Numbered from the stretch's first letter, positions 8,485 to 17,002 are shown. The stretch: 64,000 nt of DNA from Pseudomonas sp. (GCF_030150285.1 NZ_JASLGE010000089.1:1-64000); one strand, 5' to 3'. Numbers and translations: made by a program. Notes: a model not told the origin generated them from the sequence alone.

Positions 8485-9565
8485 GTGGCTGGACGGCTAC
8501 AACGCCGTGGCCGAGGGCTGGTATCGACGCCAATTCGGGACGCCGGAAAAGATACAGTTTTACGAAAGCATGATCGCGTTGCTGGAAAACGGCGTCACCC
8601 TCAATGAAGCGCTCAAAGAGGTTGCCGGGGTGTACAGCGATCAGGGCAAACAGCCCCGTCACCCGATCTCGCTGGCCTGCTCGGCCATGGCCCGAAGTGT
8701 TCAAAACGGTAAACCGCTGGCGGACGCCTGCCAGAGCTGGATGTCGTATCAGGAGGTGGCGATTATCGCGGCTGGTGAACGCACAGGTCACTTGCTGCAG
8801 GCATTTTTTGATTGCGTGCGCGTGCTCGAAGCCCAGCAAAAAATCCTCTCACTGGTGCTGTCATCGGCGCTGTATCCGACACTGCTGTGGAGCCTGATGG
8901 CTTACCTGCTGCACATCATTGCCACGCGCATGGTCCCGGCCATGTCACGCCGCTCGGACCCTGAATCGTGGACAGGCGTGCCCGCCTTGCTCTACGCCAT
9001 TGCCCACTACGTTGAACAATGGGGCCTGCTCACGTTGAGCGTCGCGGTTATTTTACTGGCGGTGTCGATCATTACCTTGCCGTACTTCTGCGGGACGCTG
9101 CGGGTGATGCTGGAGCGGTTTCCACCGTGGTCGATCTACAAAACCCTGCACGGCTCGACCTTTCTGCTGAATATCTCGGTGATGCTGCGCGCCAACATCA
9201 ATCAGGTTGAAGCCCTCGATACCCTCAAACTCAACGCCAAACCCTGGCTTCGTGAACGCCTTGTGGCCGTGCGCTATGGCGTGCGCATGGGCAAAAACTT
9301 TGGCGAAGCGCTGCAACTGGCCAGGCATGACTTTCCGGACAAGCAGGCGGTGCAGTTTTTGTGCGTGCTGGCCACGCGAAAAGGGTTTTCCGAGGCCATT
9401 CACCGCTTCAGCCAACGCTGGCTGGAAAACTCGCTCAAGCGCATCGAGCGCTATTCAAAGGGCCTGCTGATTTTTTCATCCGTCGCCATTGGCTCACTGA
9501 TGATCCTCGTACTCGTGGGGACCTACAGCCTGCAAAGCGACATCACCAGCGCGTTGCAGCGCTGA
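8474..9565 (+). CDS. pilR: PilR, inner-membrane pilus platform protein (GspF family)
   Basis: 363-residue polytopic protein of the type II secretion F family. It has the typical opening (a FYESMIALLENGVTLNEAL helix bundle), a membrane segment near 140-165, a pair near 185-215, and a last one at the C-terminus (LLIFSSVAIGSLMILVLVG). It forms the platform on which PilQ acts. The start at ATG 8474 has GGAGGGG seven bases upstream; it overlaps pilQ by 11 bases. Confidence 0.87.
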   Translation: MLTRWLDGYNAVAEGWYRRQFGTPEKIQFYESMIALLENGVTLNEALKEVAGVYSDQGKQPRHPISLACSAMARSVQNGKPLADACQSWMSYQEVAIIAAGERTGHLLQAFFDCVRVLEAQQKILSLVLSSALYPTLLWSLMAYLLHIIATRMVPAMSRRSDPESWTGVPALLYAIAHYVEQWGLLTLSVAVILLAVSIITLPYFCGTLRVMLERFPPWSIYKTLHGSTFLLNISVMLRANINQVEALDTLKLNAKPWLRERLVAVRYGVRMGKNFGEALQLARHDFPDKQAVQFLCVLATRKGFSEAIHRFSQRWLENSLKRIERYSKGLLIFSSVAIGSLMILVLVGTYSLQSDITSALQR

Positions 9566-9585
9566 ATTTCGACGAGGTAATTTCC

Positions 9586-10110
9586 ATGCATTCCACTCTG
9601 CGCAATCCCGCTGACCAACGAGGCTTTATCGATCTGTCGATGTTATTTGTGCTGATCTGTATTGCCATTGGTATTGGCTACGCGATCTACAACGGGGGCT
9701 CGTTGCTCGGCAGTTCTGACGTCAGCAACGAACAATCCAACATCGGCCAATTGGTCGCCAACACCCGCAAGCTCAAAGGCAGCGACGGCTACGGGCCTTC
9801 CGGCAGCAACCTGGTGGACCAACTGATCGCCAGTAAAGGCCTGCCCAACATGAGCGTGTCCGGCGGCACGCTGTACAACGCCTGGAACGGTACCGTCACC
9901 GTGGCGTCCGGTGGCATGACCTTCACCCTCACCGAAAACGGCCTGCCAGTGGATGCCTGCATGACACTGGCAACCAAAATCAGCCGCGGGCAAAAAGTCA
10001 GTACCTCAATCAATGGCGGCACTCGTGTTACAGGAGAAGTCTCATCCGCAATTGCTGCTGCCAACTGCACTGATTCGGATGAAAACACCGTCGCGTGGAC
10101 GGTTTATTAG
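9586..10110 (+). CDS. pilS: PilS, major type IVB prepilin
   Basis: 174-residue prepilin. A short leader ends at QRG, giving FIDLSMLFVLICIAIGIGYA as the mature N-terminal helix; the usual Glu5 is replaced by Ser/Met-type residues, as in other conjugative type IVB pilins that tolerate variation here. The C-terminal globular domain has Cys pairs at about 125 and 165 that can form the D-loop disulfide. GAGG lies nine bases before the ATG. A prepilin peptidase was not seen in the operon, so a chromosomal or distant PilU/PilD must process it. Confidence 0.85.
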   Translation: MHSTLRNPADQRGFIDLSMLFVLICIAIGIGYAIYNGGSLLGSSDVSNEQSNIGQLVANTRKLKGSDGYGPSGSNLVDQLIASKGLPNMSVSGGTLYNAWNGTVTVASGGMTFTLTENGLPVDACMTLATKISRGQKVSTSINGGTRVTGEVSSAIAAANCTDSDENTVAWTVY

Positions 10111-11481
10111 ATGAACACCTCCGTCCCGGGCGGTCATCAGCGCGGCTTCATGGCCGTGGAACTGATATTCGCAATCATCGCTTTCAGTCTGTTGAGTGCC
10201 CTGGGCGCTCGCCTTCTGGCCAGCCGTATGGATTCGCAAAACTATCAGATAGCAGCCCAACAGCAGCAAATCGTTGCTGATGCGGCCGCTCGGTACATTA
10301 AAGACCATTACCGCGCGGTATTGGCCGCTGCGACGCCTACGGTCCCGGCACAAATCACCGTTGAGATGCTGCGCAACACGCGTTATCTGCCTGAAGGCTT
10401 TAACGATACCAACACCTTCGGCCAACGGTTTCTGGTGCTGGCTCGCAGCCCTGTTCCCGACCAACTGGAATCGATTCTGATCACCACGGGAGGGGAATCT
10501 ATTGATGAAATCGGCACCCGAGAAATCGCTGAAAACCTGGGCGGTACGGGCGGATTTATCCCCGTCAACAAGACCGATACCGTGCAGGGTATTCGGGGCG
10601 GTTGGCAGATCGCCTTGAATCACTTCGGGATCAACCCAGGGGTGGGCCACACCGCCAGCGCGCTGTTTCTGCAGGACGGCACGCTGGCCAATGACTACCT
10701 CTACCGCAACGCCATCCCCGGCAAACCTGAGCTCAACCGGATGAACACGGCTCTGGACATGGGCAACAGTGATGTGACCAACGCGGCCAATATCAGTGCC
10801 TCGGGCACTGTAACGGCAGCCGACGAAATAAACACCAACACCGCCCGTATAGCGGGTGAGACCTACACCGGCAACTGGTTTCGCACGCTGGGCGACACGG
10901 GCTGGTACAACGAAAAATGGGGCGGTGGCTGGTACATGTCCGACGCCAGTTGGGTCCGCGCCTATGGCGATAAAAGCGTCTACACGCCAGGACAGATCCG
11001 CGCCGGAACACTGGCCTCGGAAGGACGTGCAGAGATAGGCGAATACCTCCAACTGGTCGGCGTGGCCACCGAAAACACCGCGTGTTCACCCGATGGATTG
11101 ATCGGCCGCGACTCTGCGGGCTTAACCCTGTCATGCCAATCCGGCCTCTGGAAAGGTGCGCGCGCCGGGCCAGGCAAACTGGCCAATGTCGGTACCTATT
11201 GGGGAATCGTCACGCGTACCAATACGTCAACGTCCCCGATTTATGTCAACGCTTTCGGCGGCAATGGCGTCGGCGGAACCTGCGGCAACGTCTACCAGAT
11301 GAGTGCTGCTGTTTTTTACGGCAGTTGGATTACCGTCTCCGGCTCGGTACACACCTACGACCTGGGCTCAAAGTCCACCTCCACGGGCTTTATGGTGCCA
11401 GGTGGCAGCGCTTACCGGGTGTCGTCCTACCCTTTCCAGTGTGGAGCCGGCGTGATTTATCTGACCGAGTTCACCCCCTGA
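10111..11481 (+). CDS. pilV: PilV, minor pilin / adhesin tip of the mating pilus
   Basis: 456-residue prepilin-like protein starting right after the pilS stop. Leader ends QRG, followed by FMAVELIFAIIAFSLL, a class prepilin helix. The long C-terminal part contains repeated collagen-like or tail-fibre-like strands and Cys residues, as in PilV tips that bind lipopolysaccharide of recipients in R64. Unlike R64, no shufflon segments or recombinase sites follow it, so only one tip variant is encoded. A hypothesis from family knowledge is that it sets recipient choice. Confidence 0.85.
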   Translation: MNTSVPGGHQRGFMAVELIFAIIAFSLLSALGARLLASRMDSQNYQIAAQQQQIVADAAARYIKDHYRAVLAAATPTVPAQITVEMLRNTRYLPEGFNDTNTFGQRFLVLARSPVPDQLESILITTGGESIDEIGTREIAENLGGTGGFIPVNKTDTVQGIRGGWQIALNHFGINPGVGHTASALFLQDGTLANDYLYRNAIPGKPELNRMNTALDMGNSDVTNAANISASGTVTAADEINTNTARIAGETYTGNWFRTLGDTGWYNEKWGGGWYMSDASWVRAYGDKSVYTPGQIRAGTLASEGRAEIGEYLQLVGVATENTACSPDGLIGRDSAGLTLSCQSGLWKGARAGPGKLANVGTYWGIVTRTNTSTSPIYVNAFGGNGVGGTCGNVYQMSAAVFYGSWITVSGSVHTYDLGSKSTSTGFMVPGGSAYRVSSYPFQCGAGVIYLTEFTP

Positions 11482-11505
11482 GCCCAGACCTGACGAGCAC
11501 CTGGT

Positions 11506-11946
11506 ATGCCTTTTTACTGGCTTGTGATGTTAATCACAGGCATTGCCCTCAACCTGTTGAGCGAACACTCGGATCGCGCCGAGACCGTTGCTCTGCAAGG
11601 TGACACCTCTGCCATCGCGCACAACCTGTTGATCTATCGCCAAGCCTTAGCCATCTATGCACAAGCCCATAGTGAAGCCGAAGGCGCGGTGGAAGATTTC
11701 GCCTTGAAACTACCGGGCTGGTTTGAGCACCTGCCGGGGGTTGAGGGTTATGTTTCTGGAGGGGCGAGCTATACGTTTTATGCACAACCGCCAGCCGGGT
11801 TGGCCACTCGGCTGGCTGAATTAACAACCAACTCCACCGCCGTGGGGCTCAATGTGCAAGGCCGATTAGTCAGCCCAAGCGCGGGAGAAACGATAATCGT
11901 GCTGCCGCCTGCCCTCCCCATGGGAGCGGCGGTGCTTTATCGATAA
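11506..11946 (+). CDS. pilM: PilM, type IVB pilus biogenesis protein
   Basis: 146-residue protein with an N-terminal membrane segment or signal anchor (YWLVMLITGIALNLL). It closes the operon, the same place as pilM in pKLC102/PAPI-1 elements. The motifs DTSAIAHNLLIYRQAL and a Gly/Ser-rich middle agree with the conjugative PilM family. The role is not well defined. PilT-type transglycosylase, often found in this operon, is absent here; another one exists at 30195. Confidence 0.7.
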   Translation: MPFYWLVMLITGIALNLLSEHSDRAETVALQGDTSAIAHNLLIYRQALAIYAQAHSEAEGAVEDFALKLPGWFEHLPGVEGYVSGGASYTFYAQPPAGLATRLAELTTNSTAVGLNVQGRLVSPSAGETIIVLPPALPMGAAVLYR

Positions 11947-12219
11947 CAGAGAATTTGGCAGACCGAATTAGCGTGTGGCACACTGTTTTAGTTCACAGAT
12001 TTCACCTCGCTGGCTACTGGCGGTCATCAGTAGCGCTCGGTGACGCGGTTTACCCGTCACCACCCCAAAGCACGCTGAGCTCCGGGAAGCGCGTGCGGAT
12101 CTGGTCGAAAGCTCTCCCTGTGTCTCCCTGTTCCAAGCCAGACACGCAGCCGTCAACTCGTGAATAGCGAGTCCAAAGGCACATAGGGTTTTCTTGAGGT
12201 TCGAAGCATCGTCATCCAA

Positions 12220-12250
12220 GAGCCGCACGGGTGTTGCGGCTCACTCTTTT
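12220..12250 (+). terminator. Rho-independent terminator downstream of the pilus operon
   Basis: GAGCCGCA pairs with TGCGGCTC around seven bases and is followed by ACTCTTTTT. It lies 270 bp after pilM and probably ends the operon transcript. Confidence 0.8.
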
Positions 12251-12263
12251 TAAAGCACCCCCG

Positions 12264-12307
12264 ATGGGTAGCCTGATGACCTTGCGAAGGCTCATGAGGC
12301 TACCCAT
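12264..12307. repeat. 11-bp perfect inverted repeat with inner hairpin
   Basis: ATGGGTAGCCT at 12264-12274 and AGGCTACCCAT at 12297-12307 are exact complements; the 22 bases between contain a second small hairpin (CCTTGCGAAGG). There is no T run, so it is not an ordinary terminator. Confidence 0.8.
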
Positions 12308-12506
12308 TGGTAGCGACTTTTCCTGGCCGGTGGCCCGCCGGCGAAACGCAGGGCTCCCTTTGTGCGCGGATGCGTGCCTTAAGCTTACTGGCCCCAGCCA
12401 CGATAATCGGCCAGGCGACATTGAACCGTCACGATCACAGCCCAGAGATCAAAGGCGCTTCATGACTTGCAGGTGGCATGCTTTTCAGACAGTGCGTTGG
12501 ACTGTA

Positions 12507-12546
12507 ACCGAGAGCAGGGTTTGGTTCGTTGCTCTCGGTGGTTTTT
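12507..12546 (+). terminator. Second hairpin with T run in the 12 kb gap
   Basis: ACCGAGAGCA pairs with TGCTCTCGGT and is followed by GGTTTTT. The rest of 11947-12711 contains no gene that I can support. Confidence 0.7.
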
Positions 12547-12648
12547 CAAATTGTGAATGAGGTGCTAATAAGCTTTCGCGACTTTATTGTCAGCGGAACC
12601 AGCCGAGTGGGCGTTTAAAAAGCAGTCAGAAGCTCGCTTTTACCATGC

Positions 12649-12676
12649 AAAAACTGCGCATCTATGCGCAGTTTTT
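12649..12676. terminator. Symmetric terminator before the AbiE pair
   Basis: AAAAACTGCGCA and TGCGCAGTTTTT are perfect complements around a four-base loop TCTA. The A run and T run make it able to end transcription from both sides. Confidence 0.85.
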
Positions 12677-12711
12677 GATCAATAAAATACCCGTAAATAC
12701 TAGGAAAAAAG

Positions 12712-12729
12712 ACTATAGGAGCCTATAGT
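12712..12729. promoter_or_regulatory. Perfect palindrome, probable AbiEi operator
   Basis: ACTATAGGAGCCTATAGT, two 8-base arms with a 2-base centre, 37 bp before the antitoxin start. AbiEi-type antitoxins are known to repress their own operon by binding inverted repeats at the promoter. Confidence 0.7.
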
Positions 12730-12766
12730 GACCCTGTTAATTTCAGTTCCACCTGGGAGGTGAGGT

Positions 12767-13174
12767 ATGAAACTCGAAGACCGCATGAGCCGCTCGATTA
12801 AGCAGCGTAAAAGCGTGGTCGTCTTGCGTTCGGAATTTGCCCTGATGGGGAGTGACTCTCAGGTCGGGCGAGTGCTGGCCCGCTTTGTGAATGACGGAAT
12901 GCTTGTTCGCGTGAGTAAGGGAGCGTTCGCCAAGACCCGCATCAACAAGTTCACCGGCAAGCCCACCCCAGCGGGGACGCTGGAAATGATCGCAGCGGAG
13001 CTTTTCCGTAAGCTCAATATTTCGGTGACTCCAAGCTCACTCGTTTCAGAGTACAACAGCGGCAGATCAACGCAGATCCCCATGGGAGCAACTGTTAACA
13101 CAGGTGGTCGACGCATTTCGCGGAAAGTGACTGTAGGGAATAGCACCTTAACTTATGAAAACAATTCCAGATGA
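12767..13174 (+). CDS. AbiEi-type antitoxin (DUF6088 family)
   Basis: 135-residue protein of the DUF6088/AbiEi antitoxin group. The N-terminal winged helix (about 1-60, with LMGSDSQVGRVLARFVNDGML then VRVSKGAFAK) should bind the palindrome upstream. In type IV abortive-infection systems the antitoxin does not bind the toxin but opposes its effect and represses the operon. GGGAGGTGAGGT precedes the ATG. The toxin gene overlaps its end by 20 bases, which fits a co-translated pair. Confidence 0.82.
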   Translation: MKLEDRMSRSIKQRKSVVVLRSEFALMGSDSQVGRVLARFVNDGMLVRVSKGAFAKTRINKFTGKPTPAGTLEMIAAELFRKLNISVTPSSLVSEYNSGRSTQIPMGATVNTGGRRISRKVTVGNSTLTYENNSR

Positions 13175-14204
13175 TCTGAAGTCTGACATCGAAGATGCCG
13201 CCACCGCAGAACTGCTTGGAAACCTGCCTGCTGTCGTCGTTGAAAAAGACCAGCACATCACCGATGCACTGCGCGTTTTGTCCCAAATCCAAATCATGCA
13301 CACTGCGCATCAGCAGGATCGCCAGAAGGGAGACGTCAAGCCTGCGACGATCAACCTGGCAACACGGCTGATTTTTGCTGGGGGTACCTGCCTTTCGAAA
13401 GCTCACGGCCTTATCGAGAGAATGTCTGAAGACATTGACATCAAGGTCATATTAGAAAAAGTGCCTGAAGGCTACGCTATGGAAAAGGCGAACCGAGGGC
13501 GCTTAAAGGATTTGCAAAAAGAGGTAGAGCGCAGCCTGACGCAAATGGGCTTCGAATACGTCGTCCACGACAACCAAGAAAACCCGGTCCTACGAGACAG
13601 CCGTCGCTACTACTGCCTATTGGTCTCGTACGGTGCACATTTCCAGGACGTGTCTGGCGTACTTCGCCCCCAACTTAAGCTTGAGCTAATTCATCGGCCT
13701 CCAATGCTGGCTGACGAGATGTGCGAAATGGGGTACATGCTTGACCCATTTATCGATCGCCATGCTCCCGTCCGGTTTTCCATGAGTTGCATTACCGTGG
13801 CAGAGACCTTGGCTGAAAAAGTACTGTCGCTACTGCGCCGTTGTGCCTGGAACTGGGACGGACATCAACGCGGAGACTTTGATACCGCCTTGGTTCGCCA
13901 CATCTACGATGTCTGGCGGATCGCAGAGAGCAAGCCTGATGCAATAGAGCCCGCTTGTCTGATCTTTGACGCGCTGGTCCAAATGGATGTGGAAGAGTTC
14001 AGAGGACAGCATCCAGAATTTGATCAGGATCCATACACCGTGCTTCACAGAACCTTGGCCGCGGCTGCTACCCACGAAGAGTTGAAAGCGAACTTCGAGC
14101 AGCGTCTGAAACCGTTACTGTACACCGTCGATAAACCGGATTATCAAAGCTGCTATGTGGTTTTCGCTGATGTCGCAAGGCGTCTGCTGAATTACACCGT
14201 ATGA
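13155..14204 (+). CDS. AbiEii/AbiGii-type nucleotidyltransferase toxin
   Basis: 349-residue protein of the AbiEii nucleotidyltransferase family. The active-site block lies near residues 75-95: FAGGTCLSKAHGL followed by RMSEDIDIKV, giving the GG---S/K and D-D motifs. A later acidic cluster and the helical C-terminus agree with the fold. Characterised relatives transfer nucleotides to RNA, for example tRNA acceptor ends, and cause growth arrest during phage infection. Overlaps the antitoxin gene by 20 bases. Together they form a type IV toxin-antitoxin system that could also stabilise the ICE. Confidence 0.85.
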   Translation: MKTIPDDLKSDIEDAATAELLGNLPAVVVEKDQHITDALRVLSQIQIMHTAHQQDRQKGDVKPATINLATRLIFAGGTCLSKAHGLIERMSEDIDIKVILEKVPEGYAMEKANRGRLKDLQKEVERSLTQMGFEYVVHDNQENPVLRDSRRYYCLLVSYGAHFQDVSGVLRPQLKLELIHRPPMLADEMCEMGYMLDPFIDRHAPVRFSMSCITVAETLAEKVLSLLRRCAWNWDGHQRGDFDTALVRHIYDVWRIAESKPDAIEPACLIFDALVQMDVEEFRGQHPEFDQDPYTVLHRTLAAAATHEELKANFEQRLKPLLYTVDKPDYQSCYVVFADVARRLLNYTV

Positions 14205-14278
14205 GCGAATTCATTAAAGTTGGAAGGCTCATTAGACACCCAACACCTAGATAGTCATTACCCTTTAGAGAAACCATC

Positions 14279-14611
14279 ATGACAGAAAAACTTTCCAAAT
14301 CCAGGCGCACACTCCTAGTGCAACTTGAAGGCATTCTTGGACAGGAATGCTACAACGCCAGCATCCAAAATTATGGCCCCGGCGGAATACGAGAGGCCGC
14401 TGGCCGCAGCTATAGATACCCGGTTACAATCCGAGAAATTGACGGAAACAAACAAAAAATAAACTCACCTACGATTCCAGACAATGCCTCTGACGAGGCC
14501 GTACGCAGTGGGTACTACGCTTTTGGAGCGAATCAGCTTGATGTTATGTCAGGCATTGATCGGATATTAACCTTCTTAGAAAAGAAACATGGTCTTATAA
14601 TTCGAGACTAA
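14279..14611 (+). CDS. Unknown protein, 110 residues
   Basis: Not recognised. The protein is basic at the start (KLSKSRRTLL), has a Gly-rich YGPGGIREAAGRSYRYP segment, and ends with a short helical stretch (DRILTFLEKKHGLIIRD). No signal peptide or membrane segment. The preceding gap to the AbiE toxin is 74 bp and both are on the same strand, so read-through is possible. Its base composition is more AT-rich than the pilus genes, pointing to separate acquisition. It could be a phage-derived protein or an accessory of the AbiE cassette. Confidence 0.6.
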   Translation: MTEKLSKSRRTLLVQLEGILGQECYNASIQNYGPGGIREAAGRSYRYPVTIREIDGNKQKINSPTIPDNASDEAVRSGYYAFGANQLDVMSGIDRILTFLEKKHGLIIRD

Positions 14612-14937
14612 TCTCTGTTCGAAATCCCTTCAAAAAACGACTTCAGTAAAAACGCTGCCAGTAACGCCAAGAGATCACAATAGCTAAGCGGTATGAATTC
14701 CTTAGCCTTCACCGAAACATCCACTCAAACTTTAAACGTAACGATTATTGACAGAGCCCGGTGTCGTTTCCATGCTTACCCTATGTATCGCTGACGTCGT
14801 CAGCAACATGCCCAGTAGTCAGGATCTTCAAGACTACGATGCGGTTTACCGCATTGATCCACGCCCAAGATCGCCATAGCTTCCGGTAGCGCGATCAATC
14901 GACGCAAGTCGATGGAAGCATCTAAATTACCCACCCA
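14612..14937. other. Non-coding stretch between cargo and ICE housekeeping genes
   Basis: No gene supported. It contains a small hairpin near 14838 (ATGCGG TTTA CCGCAT) and a short inverted repeat near 14790. It may hold the promoter for the housekeeping block. Confidence 0.4.
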
Positions 14938-14956
14938 TGACGGGCCTCCCCCGTCA
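14938..14956 (+). repeat. Hairpin before the Bdr-like gene
   Basis: TGACGGG, five-base loop, CCCGTCA; lies 32 bp before the ATG at 14988. First of a series of pre-gene hairpins in this block. Confidence 0.7.
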
Positions 14957-14987
14957 GGGCAGGCCTCTCGACTTTTTTGGAGGTCTG

Positions 14988-15239
14988 ATGAAAACCGAAC
15001 TGGCTCTCTATCAAGCGTTGATCTCGATTAACGTTCCCGAGCAGAAAGCTAATGCAGTCATTGAAGCGTTGGAGTCCGATATGCATTCACTGCTGGCAAC
15101 CAAAGCTGATCTGGCCGCCCTTCACGCTGAACTTAAAGCCGATTTGGCTCAGCTTGAAGTCAAACTCACCCTCCGCATGGGCCTGATGCTGTCAGCAACC
15201 GCGGGTGTCATGCTTGCTGCAATAAAACTGATGCTCTAA
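14988..15239 (+). CDS. Small coiled-coil membrane-anchored protein (Bdr / DUF1640-like)
   Basis: 83-residue protein with ELALYQALISINVP at the start, a heptad-rich middle (LATKADLAALHAELKADL) and a C-terminal membrane segment (MGLMLSATAGVMLAAI). This layout is that of the Bdr/CCDC90-like family often carried by Pseudomonas mobile elements. Role unknown. The ATG at 14988 has GGAGG six to seven bases upstream; an upstream in-frame start would span the hairpin and is unlikely. First gene of the housekeeping block. Confidence 0.65.
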   Translation: MKTELALYQALISINVPEQKANAVIEALESDMHSLLATKADLAALHAELKADLAQLEVKLTLRMGLMLSATAGVMLAAIKLML

Positions 15240-15264
15240 ACACCGCTACACCAGCTTTACCCAC

Positions 15265-15297
15265 CTTCGCGGGGAATACTTTCCCCCAAGGGCGAAG
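15265..15297 (+). repeat. Hairpin before the DUF3577 gene
   Basis: Outer stem CTTCGC/GCGAAG and inner stem GGGGAA/TTCCCC, 42 bp before the ATG at 15339. Confidence 0.7.
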
Positions 15298-15338
15298 TGT
15301 TTCTCCGCTTTCTGCTTCTTTGAAATTGGAGATTCACC

Positions 15339-15833
15339 ATGAGCACTTCTCTCACCCACGAAAGCAAATTCTTCGACCTGCACACCACGGGCATCGGTTA
15401 CCTCAACCGTATCCGTGAAGTGAAACCTCGCGGCAAGGGCAAGCCTTTTATGGCTGTCGCGGTTGCTGCACTGCACGGTTCATCCGATGACGTCGAATAT
15501 TCCTACATCGACTGCAATGTCGTCGGCGCTGAGGCTGAAAAGCTGATTCGTCGTTGCCAGGAAGCCGTCGAGGCCGGGAAGAAAGTGCTTGTCAGCTTTC
15601 GTATCGGCGACCTCTGGGCTGATGCCTTTACCTACGAGAAAGGCGATAAACAAGGCCAACCGGGAGCCAGTCTCAAAGGACGCCTGCTATTTATCGGCTG
15701 GATCAAAGTGGATGGCGACACCGTCTACGAAGCCAAACCAAAAGACGCGGCTGAACCCCTTGAAGGCAACGCTGAATCCGGTTCGGCAAGTGCAACACCA
15801 CAGGCTGATGAAAAACAACGTCAGCCCGCTTGA
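15339..15833 (+). CDS. DUF3577 (STY4534-family) ICE protein
   Basis: 164-residue protein of the DUF3577 family, named after STY4534 of SPI-7, carried by nearly all ICEs of this class and often called an ICE replication protein. The recognisable core is HTTGIGYLNRIREVKPRGKGKPFMAV-type (about 13-40), then SYIDCNVVGAEAE (about 53-65) and VSFRIGDLW. The single-strand-binding-like barrel suggested for the family fits these strands. The C-terminal 35 residues are low in complexity. GGAG lies 8 bases before the ATG. Confidence 0.85.
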   Translation: MSTSLTHESKFFDLHTTGIGYLNRIREVKPRGKGKPFMAVAVAALHGSSDDVEYSYIDCNVVGAEAEKLIRRCQEAVEAGKKVLVSFRIGDLWADAFTYEKGDKQGQPGASLKGRLLFIGWIKVDGDTVYEAKPKDAAEPLEGNAESGSASATPQADEKQRQPA

Positions 15834-15841
15834 TTGAAATC

Positions 15842-15863
15842 AAGGCACCCTCTTGGGTGCCTT
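15842..15863 (+). repeat. Hairpin after DUF3577 and before DUF3275
   Basis: AAGGCACCC, loop TCTT, GGGTGCCTT. A weak T content afterwards means it may be an RNA-processing or attenuation site and not a full terminator. Confidence 0.75.
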
Positions 15864-16030
15864 ATCAATCCATGTTCATCGCCCTATCCAAGGCACTTCC
15901 ATTACCGACATCCACGCCGGTTCGGGTGCGTTCACATACTTGGAGAGACCTTATGGCCCGAGCGATTCTGGCCTCTCCTCTTGCCCGCAACGCGCTTGTC
16001 AGTCCGATAAAGCGTTGCCCGGAGCCACGC

Positions 16031-16636
16031 ATGATTAACATCCCTGGCCAACTGGCCATCCGCACCATTAGCGGTCGCAATGGCGACTTCAACGTGGGGC
16101 GACTTTCCACCTCAATCGGTGAGTTCATCATCAAAGATGCCCTCCTCGATCAATACGATGAAGGCAAATACAAAGGCGACTTTCTGATAACGGAAATCCG
16201 TCCTTCGTATTACTCCACTGCAGGTCGTTTGGTCGTTGAGATTCGTGCAAAGCTGGACAGCATGAGCCTTGATGACGTCGACAATCTGACCACAGAAGAG
16301 GCCGCCAAGCTCTCGCCAAACGAACCGGACCCCATTGATGAAGAGCCTTCGGCTTCTCTCTCAACGCCAGAACACCGGCCAACTGAGCGACCCGTAACAG
16401 CCGCCACTCAACAGGCATCACTGGAAGATGCCCCGTTTGGCATGGCACCGGCCAACACCACAACAGACCCGCAGGCAGATGCTGCGCTGTTCGGCACCCT
16501 TTGGCCACTGAGCGAAACAGTCAGGCTAGACACCACCGTTGACCGTCAGCAATTACGCCAACAGTGTCGTCGGCTCTCAGACCTCGGCTACCTGCACGAC
16601 TTCAAACTGCAACTCTGGAACCTGTCCAACACCTGA
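16031..16636 (+). CDS. DUF3275-family ICE protein
   Basis: 201 residues. The first 100 are strongly typical of DUF3275: IPGQLAIRTI, GRNGDFNVGRL, IGEFIIKDALLDQYDEGKY and GRLVVEIRAKLD. The remainder is an acidic, low-complexity linker followed by a short C-terminal domain (FGTLWPLSETVRLDTT then LRQQCRRLSDLGY). Family function is unknown; it always travels with DUF3577 in these ICEs. The start is set at ATG 16031, where the family consensus starts and GGAG lies seven bases upstream; the longer open frame back to 15830 lies over the hairpin and is not supported. Confidence 0.82.
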   Translation: MINIPGQLAIRTISGRNGDFNVGRLSTSIGEFIIKDALLDQYDEGKYKGDFLITEIRPSYYSTAGRLVVEIRAKLDSMSLDDVDNLTTEEAAKLSPNEPDPIDEEPSASLSTPEHRPTERPVTAATQQASLEDAPFGMAPANTTTDPQADAALFGTLWPLSETVRLDTTVDRQQLRQQCRRLSDLGYLHDFKLQLWNLSNT

Positions 16637-16675
16637 CAGAGTCCGCCACTCAACCACGCCAATCGGCACACCCAT

Positions 16676-16701
16676 GAGGAACTCCCTCTTGGGCGCTCCT
16701 C
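16676..16701 (+). repeat. Hairpin before the gene at 16721
   Basis: GAGGA pairs with TCCTC and CCC pairs with GGG around TCTT, with a small internal loop. Confidence 0.55.
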
Positions 16702-16720
16702 TTCACACCAGGAGCATCAC

Positions 16721-17002
16721 ATGAATCCCATTTTCAACCACCTGACCGCCAAAACGCTGGACAACATCGACGACCACCTTGCCAACAACCAGGTGTCGAC
16801 GGATGAAGAGCTGTGGGACCTTTTTATAGAGGACCTCGACTTAACCGCCGAGCAAGCCGATGCCGCCGTGGAGCTTCGCCCCCAATACTGGGTACGAACA
16901 TTTCTGAAGGGGCACAGCCCGTTGTTCCAGGAAAATGCCATCTGGTTTGATCCGAACGACAACACGTTCAAGTCCGACGCATCACTGGCTACCGAGCAAT
17001 AA
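16721..17002 (+). CDS. Unknown ICE housekeeping protein, 93 residues
   Basis: Acidic protein of 93 residues, without signal peptide or membrane segment. It reads as three helices (TLDNIDDHLANNQV, EELWDLFIEDLDL, AEQADAAVEL) and a short end. I recognise it only by position: between DUF3275 and the methyltransferase in ICEs of this class. AGGAGC lies seven bases before the ATG. No function is assigned. Confidence 0.7.
   Translation: MNPIFNHLTAKTLDNIDDHLANNQVSTDEELWDLFIEDLDLTAEQADAAVELRPQYWVRTFLKGHSPLFQENAIWFDPNDNTFKSDASLATEQ

Noticed and set aside
11482..12766. Shufflon after pilV
   Set aside because: No set of repeated crossover sequences and no shufflon recombinase; the inverted repeats differ from one another and end in T runs.
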